A stretch of DNA of 37,709 nt, taken from assembly GCA_025362815.1 (NCBI GenBank), contig JANYFG010000028.1:1-37709 (forward strand), given 5' to 3'. The stretch comes from Rhodospirillales bacterium. GTDB taxonomy: Bacteria > Pseudomonadota > Alphaproteobacteria > Acetobacterales > Acetobacteraceae. How positions within the stretch are numbered: the stretch's first letter is position 1; each line of letters begins with the position of its first letter. Positions 1 to 12,212 of the stretch are shown piece after piece. Made by a program: the position numbers and the translations under genes. A model generated the notes under the pieces. It had not been told where the DNA came from. It ran no database searches and saw only the letters and a list, made by a program, of their open reading frames with translations.

Positions 1-1871
<1,871 letters not shown>

Positions 1872-1952
1872 CGTTCAGCGGTCTCCGAAAATAGATTCAG
1901 TCAGCGTGCTGCCTGGAAGCAGCCTGCGGATCGTCAGCGTCTCAAGGTGGCC

Positions 1953-3788
1953 TCAGCCGTCGTCGGCACCCGTCTCGTCCCACCCAATTCGTCCGCCACG
2001 CAACGCGTCGCGCGCCGTGCAGAGCGCCACCAGCCGGCGTTGGCTTGCGGCATCGGCACGTTGCGCGAACGCAAGGCTTGCGTTGGCCACTTCATTTTCC
2101 AGCCGGCCGGGGTCCATGAGACCGAAGAAATGCCACCATCCCGCAGCCGCCTCCGCTGGCATCGCGGCTTCGGATGCGCACACGGGAAGTGGCACGGGCG
2201 AAGCTGAAAGGGTATGCGCCGCTTGCGCGGCCATCCCCACTTCGTGGAGGTGGGTGATCAAGGCCTTCGAGTCAAGCACCTGCGCCGCAGCGCTCCAATG
2301 CAATATGGCCGAACGCAGGGTGGCGAGCGCGTCTGGCAGGTCCAGCCCGCCGAACGCCTCCTCGATCTCGGGAAGCAGGAACGGGTGGCGCAGCAGAATG
2401 GCGACCAGCGCGCGGGCGCGTTCGGAGGATGCCGCCTCGGCGCCGGGGATGGGGCGGGTGAAGGCGGGCGGTGGCTTCAGCGGCGTGCCGAAGCGGTCGC
2501 GCCGCGCGAAGGATGTCTGCACCCGCGCGGGTTTTTGGCGGGCGGCGAAGAACTGGTCGAGCAGCGCGCTGCGTATTTCGCTGGAAAGCGCCTTGTCGGC
2601 GACGCGGGACGCGGCGGCTTCGAGGCGTGTGCGCAGGCCGGCGCGGCCTTCGGGGGTGTTGGGCACCCCTTCCTGCATCAGGCCGAACAGGGCGCTGGAG
2701 AGGGGCGATGAAAGGTCCAGATAGTCCTGGAACTTGGCGGGGCCGTGCTTGCGCACCACCGTGTCCGGGTCCTCGCCGGCGGGCAGGCGCACCAGGCGCA
2801 GGCTGCGTTCGGGGGTCAGCGCCGGAAGGGCGACGTCGGCCACGCGCAAGGCGGCGCGCTGGCCCGCGGCGTCGCCATCGAAGGACAGGATGGGGACGGG
2901 GGAGAGTTTCCACATTTCGGCCAGCTGCTCTTCGGTGAGCGCGGTGCCGAGGGGGGCGAGGGCGCCGTGGAAGCCGGCCTGGTGCAGGGCGATGACGTCC
3001 ATATAGCCTTCGACGGCGACGATGGCGGCCCCTTTGCGGGCGGCTTCGCGGGCGAGGTCGAGGCCGTAGAGCGTGCGGCGCTTGGAGAACAGCGGGGTCT
3101 CGGGGCCGTTCACGTATTTCGGCTGGCCATCTCCCAAAATACGGCCGCCAAAGCTGATGACGCGGCCGCGACGGTCGCGAATGGGGAACATGACGCGGTT
3201 GAAGAACAGCTCGTAAGGCGCGCGGCCATCGTCGCTTTCGCGCATGAGCCCGGCTTCCACGAGCATGGGGACATCGATGTCCGACGCGGCCAAAGCGGGG
3301 GCGAGCCCCCCCCTGCCCTCGCCGGACCAGCCGAGGCCGAAGCGGGCAATGGTGTCGTCGGTAAGGCCGCGGTCGTGGAGGTAGGACAGCGCGCGGGCGC
3401 CTTCCCGGGCGTGAAGGCGGCGCTGGTAGAGGGCGGCGGCGGCTTCGAGGACGGCGTGCAGGTCGAGCCGGCGTTGCTCGACTTCGGCGGCCTCGGCGGT
3501 GGGCTTCGGCACATCCATGCCCGCCTCGGCCGCCAGAAGGTCGACGGCGTCACGAAATTGCAGGCCCTGGGATTTCATCAGGAAACCCACGGCGTCGCCG
3601 TGTTCGCCGCAGCCGAAGCAGTGATAGCCGTCCTCATACACATAAAAGGAAGGCGATTTTTCGTTGTGGAAGGGGCAGCAGCCTTTCCAATGGCGACCGG
3701 AGCGGGCGAGCTTGACGCGCCGGCCGACGATGGCGGACAGCGGCGTGCGGGCGCGAAGCTCGTCGAGGAAACCGTCCGGCAGGCGCAT
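1953..3788 (-). CDS. dnaG: DNA primase DnaG
   Basis: Primase makes the RNA primers for DNA replication together with the replicative helicase. The 611-residue protein has the N-terminal CHC2 zinc site (C38, H41, C57, C60 in CCPFH...YHCFGC) and the primase core. It also has a Toprim domain with its acidic motifs (VAVEGYMDV, then SFDGDAAGQRAA), and a C-terminal helicase-binding region that is less conserved. The length is normal for alphaproteobacteria. The ATG (3786-3788) overlaps the TGA of the upstream YqeY-like gene by one base (TGATG), so translation is probably coupled. rpoD follows 81 bp downstream. Confidence 0.97.
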   Translation of the reverse strand: MRLPDGFLDELRARTPLSAIVGRRVKLARSGRHWKGCCPFHNEKSPSFYVYEDGYHCFGCGEHGDAVGFLMKSQGLQFRDAVDLLAAEAGMDVPKPTAEAAEVEQRRLDLHAVLEAAAALYQRRLHAREGARALSYLHDRGLTDDTIARFGLGWSGEGRGGLAPALAASDIDVPMLVEAGLMRESDDGRAPYELFFNRVMFPIRDRRGRVISFGGRILGDGQPKYVNGPETPLFSKRRTLYGLDLAREAARKGAAIVAVEGYMDVIALHQAGFHGALAPLGTALTEEQLAEMWKLSPVPILSFDGDAAGQRAALRVADVALPALTPERSLRLVRLPAGEDPDTVVRKHGPAKFQDYLDLSSPLSSALFGLMQEGVPNTPEGRAGLRTRLEAAASRVADKALSSEIRSALLDQFFAARQKPARVQTSFARRDRFGTPLKPPPAFTRPIPGAEAASSERARALVAILLRHPFLLPEIEEAFGGLDLPDALATLRSAILHWSAAAQVLDSKALITHLHEVGMAAQAAHTLSASPVPLPVCASEAAMPAEAAAGWWHFFGLMDPGRLENEVANASLAFAQRADAASQRRLVALCTARDALRGGRIGWDETGADDG

Positions 3789-4246
3789 CAGCCGCCCAGC
3801 AGCCGTTTCACGATCGGATTGACCTTCGACATGTCGAGCGCGGCGGCGTGTTTGGCTTTCAGGATGGCCATCACCTTGCCCATGTCCTTCGTGGACACCG
3901 AATTGCTCTCCGCGATGGCGGCCACGATGGCGGCCTCTGTGGCGGCGTCGTCCATCTGGGCGGGCAGGAAGTGCTCGATGACGGCGATTTCGGCAAGTTC
4001 CTTGTCGGCCAGGTCCTGGCGGTGGCCTTGGACATAGAGATCGACGCTTTCGCGGCGGGATTTCACCATGGTCTTCAGCATGGCGATGATCTCGTCGTCC
4101 GGGATCGCGGTGATGCCCTTGGGACGGGCGGCGATGTCGGAATCCTTGAGTTTGGCGGTGACCATGCGCAGGGCGCCGACACGGGGGGCGTCTTTCGCGA
4201 GCATGGCGGTTTTCAGCGCGGCGGTGAATTGGTCACGCAGATTCAT
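3788..4246 (-). CDS. GatB/YqeY domain protein (YqeY-like)
   Basis: This 152-residue protein is a stand-alone GatB/YqeY domain, related to the tRNA-binding tail of the amidotransferase subunit GatB. Its exact role is not established. Typical sequences are the N-terminal LRDQFTAALKTAMLAKD, RMVTAKLKD, and the C-terminal glycine pair (IVKRLLGG). The ATG at 4244-4246 fits the family start and has a CGGAG Shine-Dalgarno about 7 bases upstream. A longer upstream extension of the frame is not family-like and would run into carA's control region. It heads the operon YqeY > dnaG > rpoD, an order common in alphaproteobacteria, and its stop overlaps the dnaG start. It is divergent from carA across about 145 bp. 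Confidence 0.9.
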   Translation of the reverse strand: MNLRDQFTAALKTAMLAKDAPRVGALRMVTAKLKDSDIAARPKGITAIPDDEIIAMLKTMVKSRRESVDLYVQGHRQDLADKELAEIAVIEHFLPAQMDDAATEAAIVAAIAESNSVSTKDMGKVMAILKAKHAAALDMSKVNPIVKRLLGG

Positions 4247-4356
4247 GGTGGGCTCCGTGGAGATTTGACAGGGTATACAAGATCGGCCCGCGAACGTCGC
4301 CTGTTCTGCGACGCGGTGGTGCCAGGGAGGTTTCTTCCCAGCCTGGATCGGGACGG

Positions 4357-4385
4357 TTGTCTTGGGAAATAAGTTCCCATATAGG
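4357..4385 (+). promoter_or_regulatory. Predicted carA promoter with palindromic operator in the spacer
   Basis: A sigma-70-like pair is visible: TTGTCT at 4357-4362 and TATAGG at 4380-4385, separated by exactly 17 bp. The whole spacer (4363-4379) is an inverted repeat, TGGGAA-ATAAG-TTCCCA. A start site about 7 bp after the -10 box would fall on the ATG at 4392, giving a leaderless mRNA, and there is no good Shine-Dalgarno in front of that ATG. A protein bound in the spacer would block RNA polymerase. The helix-turn-helix fused to CarA is the obvious candidate. All of this is inferred from sequence. Confidence 0.55.
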
Positions 4386-4391
4386 TTCGCC

Positions 4392-5756
4392 ATGAGCATC
4401 ACCGTCGAAATCATCATCGAACGGCTGGGCGGGCCGGAGCCTGCCGCCAGGCTTTTGGGCGTGGGCACCGAGGCGTTGCGCAAATGGCGCCAGGCGCGTG
4501 CCATCCCGCCGCGCCATTACGCCGCGGTGATTGCCGCCACCGGCCTGGCCCTGGATCAGCTCCCCGGCTCAACCCCTGTCGCGAGTGCGCCCATGACCGA
4601 TCAGACGATACCGCCCACCGGTGCCACCGCCGTGCTGGTGCTGGCCGATGGCAGCGTTTTTTGGGGCCGTGGTTTCGGAGCGCACACGCAGTCCGACGCA
4701 GCCATTGGCGAGGTATGCTTCAACACGGGCATGACCGGCTACCAGGAGACGCTGACCGACCCGTCCTTCGCGGGGCAGATCATCACCTTCACCTTCCCGC
4801 ATATCGGCAATGTGGGGACCAACCTTGCGGATCTCGAGGCGGCCGGGATCGCGGCCAGCGGGCTGGTGGTGAAGCAGGATATCACGGAGCCGAGCAACTG
4901 GCGCAGCACGCAGACGCTCGATGCCTGGCTGCGGGCGCAGAACGTGCCGGGGATCGCCGGTGTGGACACGCGGGCGCTGACGCTGCGTATTCGCGATGAA
5001 GGCGCGCCGACCGGTGTGATCAGCTTTCCCTCCGATGGCCGGTTCGACGTGGCGGCGCTGATCGCACAGGCCAAGGGCTGGCCGGGGCTGGAGGGCATGG
5101 ATCTGGCAAAGCGGGTCAGTTGCACGCAGAGCTACCGGTGGGACGAGACCACCTGGGCGTGGGGCGTGGGCACCGGCGTTCAGTCTCATCCTGCGCGCCG
5201 TGTGGTGGCCGTGGATTACGGGGCCAAGCGCAACATTCTGCGCTGTCTCGCGGCCGCGGGGTGCGAGGTTGTGGTGGTGCCCGCGACGTCCACCGCCGAG
5301 GACATTCTGGCCCATGCGCCGGACGGGGTTTTCCTGTCGAACGGGCCGGGCGACCCGGCCGCGACGGCCATCTACGCGGTGCCGGCCATCCACGGCGTGA
5401 TGGCGGCGGGCAAGCCGATCTTCGGAATCTGCCTGGGCCACCAGCTTTTGGGCATCGCGCTCGGCGGGCGGACGTTCAAGCTGGACCGCGGGCATCGCGG
5501 CGCCAACCAGCCGGTGCAGGAACTGGCGACGGGCAAGGTGGAGATCACCAGCCAGAACCATGGTTTCGCCGTCGATGCGGCGTCGCTGCCCCCGGGTGTG
5601 GTGGTCACGCATGTGAGCCTGTTCGACGGGTCCAACGAGGGATTGGCCTGCGCAGAGAAGCGCTGCTTCAGCGTGCAGTATCATCCAGAGGCGAGCCCCG
5701 GGCCGTCTGACAGCCATCATCTGTTCACGCGATTTGTCGCGGCGATGGGCGTTTGA
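4392..5756 (+). CDS. carA: Carbamoyl-phosphate synthase small subunit with N-terminal HTH domain
   Basis: CarA is the glutaminase subunit that feeds ammonia to CarB for carbamoyl phosphate, the precursor of arginine and pyrimidines. The canonical part starts at the ATG at 4593 (387 residues). It has the CPSase small-chain N-terminal domain (VCFNTGMTGYQETLTDPSFAG) and a class I glutamine amidotransferase domain with the nucleophile elbow FGICLGHQLLG and catalytic His/Glu in YHPEASPGP. The frame is open upstream without a stop. It encodes 67 more residues from the ATG at 4392, resembling a YdaS/Cro-type helix-turn-helix (AARLLGVGTEALRKWRQARA, then IPPRHYAAVIAATG). I choose 4392 because the promoter places transcription start there and nothing resembling a Shine-Dalgarno precedes 4593. 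An internal second start at 4593 remains possible. From memory, NCBI models call a similar domain carph-isopro, which should be checked. Confidence 0.93.
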   Translation: MSITVEIIIERLGGPEPAARLLGVGTEALRKWRQARAIPPRHYAAVIAATGLALDQLPGSTPVASAPMTDQTIPPTGATAVLVLADGSVFWGRGFGAHTQSDAAIGEVCFNTGMTGYQETLTDPSFAGQIITFTFPHIGNVGTNLADLEAAGIAASGLVVKQDITEPSNWRSTQTLDAWLRAQNVPGIAGVDTRALTLRIRDEGAPTGVISFPSDGRFDVAALIAQAKGWPGLEGMDLAKRVSCTQSYRWDETTWAWGVGTGVQSHPARRVVAVDYGAKRNILRCLAAAGCEVVVVPATSTAEDILAHAPDGVFLSNGPGDPAATAIYAVPAIHGVMAAGKPIFGICLGHQLLGIALGGRTFKLDRGHRGANQPVQELATGKVEITSQNHGFAVDAASLPPGVVVTHVSLFDGSNEGLACAEKRCFSVQYHPEASPGPSDSHHLFTRFVAAMGV

Positions 5757-5992
5757 GGGAGATTATGGGCGTATAGAGAAAAATTGGCATAAAAGGGCAA
5801 GGTGTTTCAAATCCACTCCAGCCTTGGGCCGTCGCGCAGCGGCCTGATCGGCAAGGCCATGATCGGCAAGGCATGATCCACAGCCCCACCCCCGGCGACA
5901 CCACGGCCACCGTACCGCTTTTCAACGCCTCTCTGCGGCGGATCATGCCCACATTCCACGCGCCCGCGCGCGCCCAATCCTGAAGGTCCATC
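5757..5992. other. carA-carB spacer with short tandem repeat and possible 36-codon ORF
   Basis: This 236-bp gap separates two genes that usually lie closer. It holds a near-perfect tandem repeat of TGATCGGCAAGGCCA at 5845-5859 and 5860-5873. A possible 36-codon plus-strand ORF runs from ATG 5873 to TGA 5983, ending ten bases before carB. That ORF has no clear ribosome site and no recognised domain, so it may be chance. The GAAGG at about 5982-5986 is the likely Shine-Dalgarno of carB. I see no convincing terminator. Confidence 0.3.
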
Positions 5993-9232
<3,240 letters not shown>

Positions 9233-9330
9233 CGCGGCGCGTCTGGACTTCGGACGTGGCAGCCAGCACGAGCTGACTGTGGTCTTATCGTGGCCGGGGC
9301 AACCTTCGCTGCGATAGAGGCGTTCGAGGT

Positions 9331-9374
9331 ATCTGGATTGGGTCCAGATGAACGGGCACCCGCAAATGCGGGTG
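9331..9374 (+). promoter_or_regulatory. Two adjacent hairpins in the carB-greA gap
   Basis: Two perfect inverted repeats lie 7 bases apart upstream of greA. The first is ATCTGGA-TTGGG-TCCAGAT (9331-9349). The second is CACCCGCA-AA-TGCGGGTG (9357-9374), followed by TTAAC, which is too short a T-run for a standard intrinsic terminator. They could be a weak terminator after carB, an attenuator-like leader for greA, or a protein-binding site. The sequence shows the symmetry only. Confidence 0.4.
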
Positions 9375-9405
9375 TTAACACCTCCCACCTTGCCGAGGCC
9401 TCGAA

Positions 9406-9852
9406 GTGCAGAAATTTCCGATGACCGCGCCTGGCCTTCAGCGTCTTGAGGACGAGCTCCGCAACCTGCGCAGCGTCGAGCGGCCGGCCGTGATCGTGGC
9501 GATCGCGGAAGCGCGCAGCCATGGCGATCTCAGCGAAAACGCCGAGTATCATGCCGCCCGCGAGCGCCAGAGCTTCATCGAGGGGCGTGTGCAGGAGCTG
9601 GAGGAGGTGATTTCGGCGGTCGAGGTGATCGATCCGTCGACGTTGTCAGGCGACATGGTGAAGTTCGGCGCGCATGTGCAGCTGCTGGACGAGGAGACCG
9701 ACAAGGAGATCACCTATCAGCTCGTGGGTCAGCACGAGGCCGATATCAAGCAGGCGCGTTTGTCCATCTCCAGCCCGCTGGCCAAGACGCTGATCGGCAA
9801 GAAGGTGGGCGACACCATTTCGGTGCCCGCGCCGGGTGGCGACCGGACGTAG
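9406..9852 (+). CDS. greA: Transcript cleavage factor GreA, ended early by an amber codon
   Basis: GreA enters the RNA polymerase secondary channel and stimulates cleavage of backtracked RNA. The start is GTG at 9406 (MQKFPMT, matching the family start). The coiled-coil tip acidic residues D41 and E44 are present in SHGDLSENAEY, and the C-terminal FKBP-like domain follows (SSPLAKTLIGKKVGDTISV). The frame stops at TAG 9850-9852 after PGGDRT. The next eight codons read EILSVKFV and end at TAA 9877-9879, exactly the family's usual tail after an aromatic residue. The TAG therefore replaces a codon normally for Tyr or Phe and removes nine residues, the last beta-strand, giving 148 instead of 157. 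It is either a real truncation or a one-base sequencing error. The N-terminal functional tip is intact. Confidence 0.9.
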   Translation: MQKFPMTAPGLQRLEDELRNLRSVERPAVIVAIAEARSHGDLSENAEYHAARERQSFIEGRVQELEEVISAVEVIDPSTLSGDMVKFGAHVQLLDEETDKEITYQLVGQHEADIKQARLSISSPLAKTLIGKKVGDTISVPAPGGDRT

Positions 9853-9883
9853 GAGATCCTGTCCGTAAAATTTGTCTAAGGCG

Positions 9884-11080
9884 ATGATCAGTCTGGCCGA
9901 TGTGCGCGATGCCGCCGCGCGCATCGAGGGGCGCGTGCTGCGCTCGCCGTTTTTGCATTCCGACAGCGTGTCGCGGGCCACCGGGGCGCAGGTGTTCCTG
10001 AAGCTGGAGAACCTACAGGCCACCGGCGCCTTCAAGGAGCGCGGTGCGGCGAACCGGCTGGCGCTGATGACCGAGGCGGAGCGCCGGCGGGGCGTGGTGG
10101 CGATGTCGGCCGGAAACCATGCCCAGGCGGTGGCGCGTCATGCGCAGCTGCTCGGCGTGGCGGCCGTGATCGTGATGCCGAAGCACACGCCTGTGACGAA
10201 GGTGACGCGCACGGCCGGCTGGGGCGCCCGTGTGGTGCTGCACGGCGAGACCCTGGCCGAGGCAGCCGAGCACGCGCAGGCGCTGGCCGCCGCCGAGGGC
10301 CTGGTGTTCGTGCATCCCTACGATGATGACGGCGTGATGGCCGGACAGGGCACCATGGCGCTGGAAATGCTGCAGGATGTGCCGGATCTGGACATGCTGG
10401 TGTTGCCCGTGGGTGGCGGCGGGTTGATCGCCGGCTGCGCCACGGTGGCAGCCGCATTGCGCCCCGGCATGGAGGTGATCGGCGTGGAGGTGGCGGCCTA
10501 CGCGGCTTTGGCCCAGCGGCTTGCGGGCCAGCCGGTCTCGGTCGGTGGCGCCACCATCGCCGAGGGCATCGCCGTTCGCGACATCGGCGTGGCGCCGCTT
10601 GCGGTCATCCGCGCGCATGTGCACGACGTGCTGGTGGTGCCGGAGCGGGCGGTGGAGGAGGCGATCGCGCTGCTCGCCGAGGGATCGAAAATCGTGGCCG
10701 AGGGCGCGGGCGCCACGGGGATCGCGGCGTTGCTGGCGTTTCCGGAGCGGTTTGCCAAGAAGCGCGTGGGCACCACGGTGTGCGGCGGCAACATCGACGC
10801 GCGGATACTGGCCAACGTGCTGCTGCGCAATCTGCTGCGCGACGGCCGGCTGCTCCGTCTCATTCTGGAAATTCCCGACCGACCCGGCGTGCTCGCGGAT
10901 ATCGCGGGGCATATCGGGCGCGCCGGGGGCAACATCATCGAGGTGTCGCATCACCGGATGTTCGCCTCGCCCAGCGTGCAGACGGCGGAGCTGGAGGTGA
11001 TGTTCGAGGCGCGCGACGCGGTCCACAGCAGCGAGATCGTGCGGGTTCTGGAGCAGCTTTATACCGTCCGCCGCATCTGA
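9884..11080 (+). CDS. ilvA: Threonine ammonia-lyase (catabolic/biosynthetic type with ACT domain)
   Basis: This PLP-dependent enzyme deaminates threonine (and often serine) to 2-oxobutyrate, feeding isoleucine synthesis or catabolism. The 398-residue product has the PLP lysine K51 in TGAFKERGAANRL and the phosphate-binding glycine loop (LPVGGGGLIAG). The serine/threonine-dehydratase core continues to TTVCGGNID. A single C-terminal ACT domain (LILEIPDRPGVLADIAGHIG) points to amino-acid feedback control. I use the ATG at 9884. An in-frame TTG at 9872 would overlap the original greA tail. The Shine-Dalgarno is weak at both, so translation may be coupled to greA readthrough or re-initiation. The gene starts just after the greA frame ends, suggesting co-transcription. 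A tdcB-like name would fit equally well. Confidence 0.9.
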   Translation: MISLADVRDAAARIEGRVLRSPFLHSDSVSRATGAQVFLKLENLQATGAFKERGAANRLALMTEAERRRGVVAMSAGNHAQAVARHAQLLGVAAVIVMPKHTPVTKVTRTAGWGARVVLHGETLAEAAEHAQALAAAEGLVFVHPYDDDGVMAGQGTMALEMLQDVPDLDMLVLPVGGGGLIAGCATVAAALRPGMEVIGVEVAAYAALAQRLAGQPVSVGGATIAEGIAVRDIGVAPLAVIRAHVHDVLVVPERAVEEAIALLAEGSKIVAEGAGATGIAALLAFPERFAKKRVGTTVCGGNIDARILANVLLRNLLRDGRLLRLILEIPDRPGVLADIAGHIGRAGGNIIEVSHHRMFASPSVQTAELEVMFEARDAVHSSEIVRVLEQLYTVRRI

Positions 11081-11087
11081 CGGCGCG

Positions 11088-12212
11088 ATGGCGACGCGGC
11101 GGATCTGGCTGGATGCAACGGGGGTCCGGCCCGGAAGCGAAGCGGCGATCTTTGCCGAGCATTTGATCGCGGGGTTCGGGCGGCTGTCGGTCGATGCCGT
11201 GCTGTGCCGCCGGGATCCCGGGCTTGGCCTGTATCGGTGGCCCGCGCTGGTTCTTTGTGACCGGCTTCCGGAGGCGTCGGCGCCGTCCGCGTCCCGGCTG
11301 CGGCGGGTTTGGGATGCGCTGCCGGAGCGGACGCGCGCGGCGATCAGGCAATTCGTGCGGTTGCAACGTGCCGCGCTGGCGGGGCGCGAGGGCGGCCGTG
11401 TGACGCGTGACGCCGTGACCCCGGCCGCTGTGATGGCGGACACCGCCCGTCCCGGCAGCGGTGACGTGGTGCTGATGATGGGCGCGTCCGGCGATGCGTC
11501 GCGGTTTGCCGCGGACGGCGTTCGGCTCGCGTTGTTGCTGGTGGATGCGACGCCTTTTCTACGGCGCGACTGGCTGACACCGCGAGAACGCATCGAGGCC
11601 GATCTTTGGTTCCGCGCGACGCAGCCGCACGTGGGCGTGGTGATATCGGCGACGGGCGCGCCTGCGGGCTGGGACACGGAGGTGACCGGGATCGCGGGCG
11701 CATCGGTGGCGGGCAGCCCCTCCCCCGCCGCGCCGATGCCGCATCGTCGTTTCGTGCTGGCGGCCGGGCCCATCGGGGCGGCGGGCCAGACGCGGCATCT
11801 TCTGCTGGCCTGGCGGCGGCTGATGGAGACGGTGTCCGGGCTTCCCGATCTGGTGATCGCGGGCGCGGCCGGGGCGCTGGCGGACGACGTTCTGGCGCAG
11901 ATCCGCAACAGCGACGGTCTCGGCGGCAAAATCGTTCTCGTCCAATCCCCTTCGCCCGCGTTCGAGGCTGCGCTGTTGCGGGATTGCGTTTTCTGCATCG
12001 CGATGGCTGCGCCGGGCGGATGGGGGCGCATCGCGCTGAACGCGGCCGTGGCGGGAAAAGCGTGCCTGTCAGCCACTCCGCACCCGGAGAACGCGGCCCG
12101 CCTGGCGGCGGATATCGCGGCGTATCTGGCCTCGCCGCCGCCCCCAGCCGTGCCCGTTATGCGTGATTGGGACGATGTGGCGCGGGATGTGCTGCGGGCG
12201 ATATCCGCATGA
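11088..12212 (+). CDS. Degenerate GT-B glycosyltransferase-like protein
   Basis: This 374-residue protein has no intact family signature, but it parallels the next gene segment by segment. IWLDATG matches LWVDVGD. LALLLVDATPFLRRDWLTP matches VALLVYDIIPVLRPEWFDP. FVLAAGPIGAAGQTRHLLLA matches LFVSTIEVRKNHALLVDV. GGWGRIALNAAVAGKACLS matches EGWGLPVAESLAFGRPCLA. It is therefore a diverged tandem paralogue of a GT4 enzyme. The donor-binding E-x8-E pair is lost (Gly and Asn instead), as is the basic residue after FVS. It may be inactive, perhaps a partner subunit of the active copy, or may have a changed role. Its stop overlaps the next start by four bases (ATGA), so the two are translated together. 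It begins 7 bp after the threonine ammonia-lyase gene. Confidence 0.6.
   Translation: MATRRIWLDATGVRPGSEAAIFAEHLIAGFGRLSVDAVLCRRDPGLGLYRWPALVLCDRLPEASAPSASRLRRVWDALPERTRAAIRQFVRLQRAALAGREGGRVTRDAVTPAAVMADTARPGSGDVVLMMGASGDASRFAADGVRLALLLVDATPFLRRDWLTPRERIEADLWFRATQPHVGVVISATGAPAGWDTEVTGIAGASVAGSPSPAAPMPHRRFVLAAGPIGAAGQTRHLLLAWRRLMETVSGLPDLVIAGAAGALADDVLAQIRNSDGLGGKIVLVQSPSPAFEAALLRDCVFCIAMAAPGGWGRIALNAAVAGKACLSATPHPENAARLAADIAAYLASPPPPAVPVMRDWDDVARDVLRAISA

Noticed and set aside
4264..4269. TTGACA on the plus strand as a carA -35 box
   Set aside because: No -10 box lies at a suitable distance downstream; the 4357/4380 pair fits much better.
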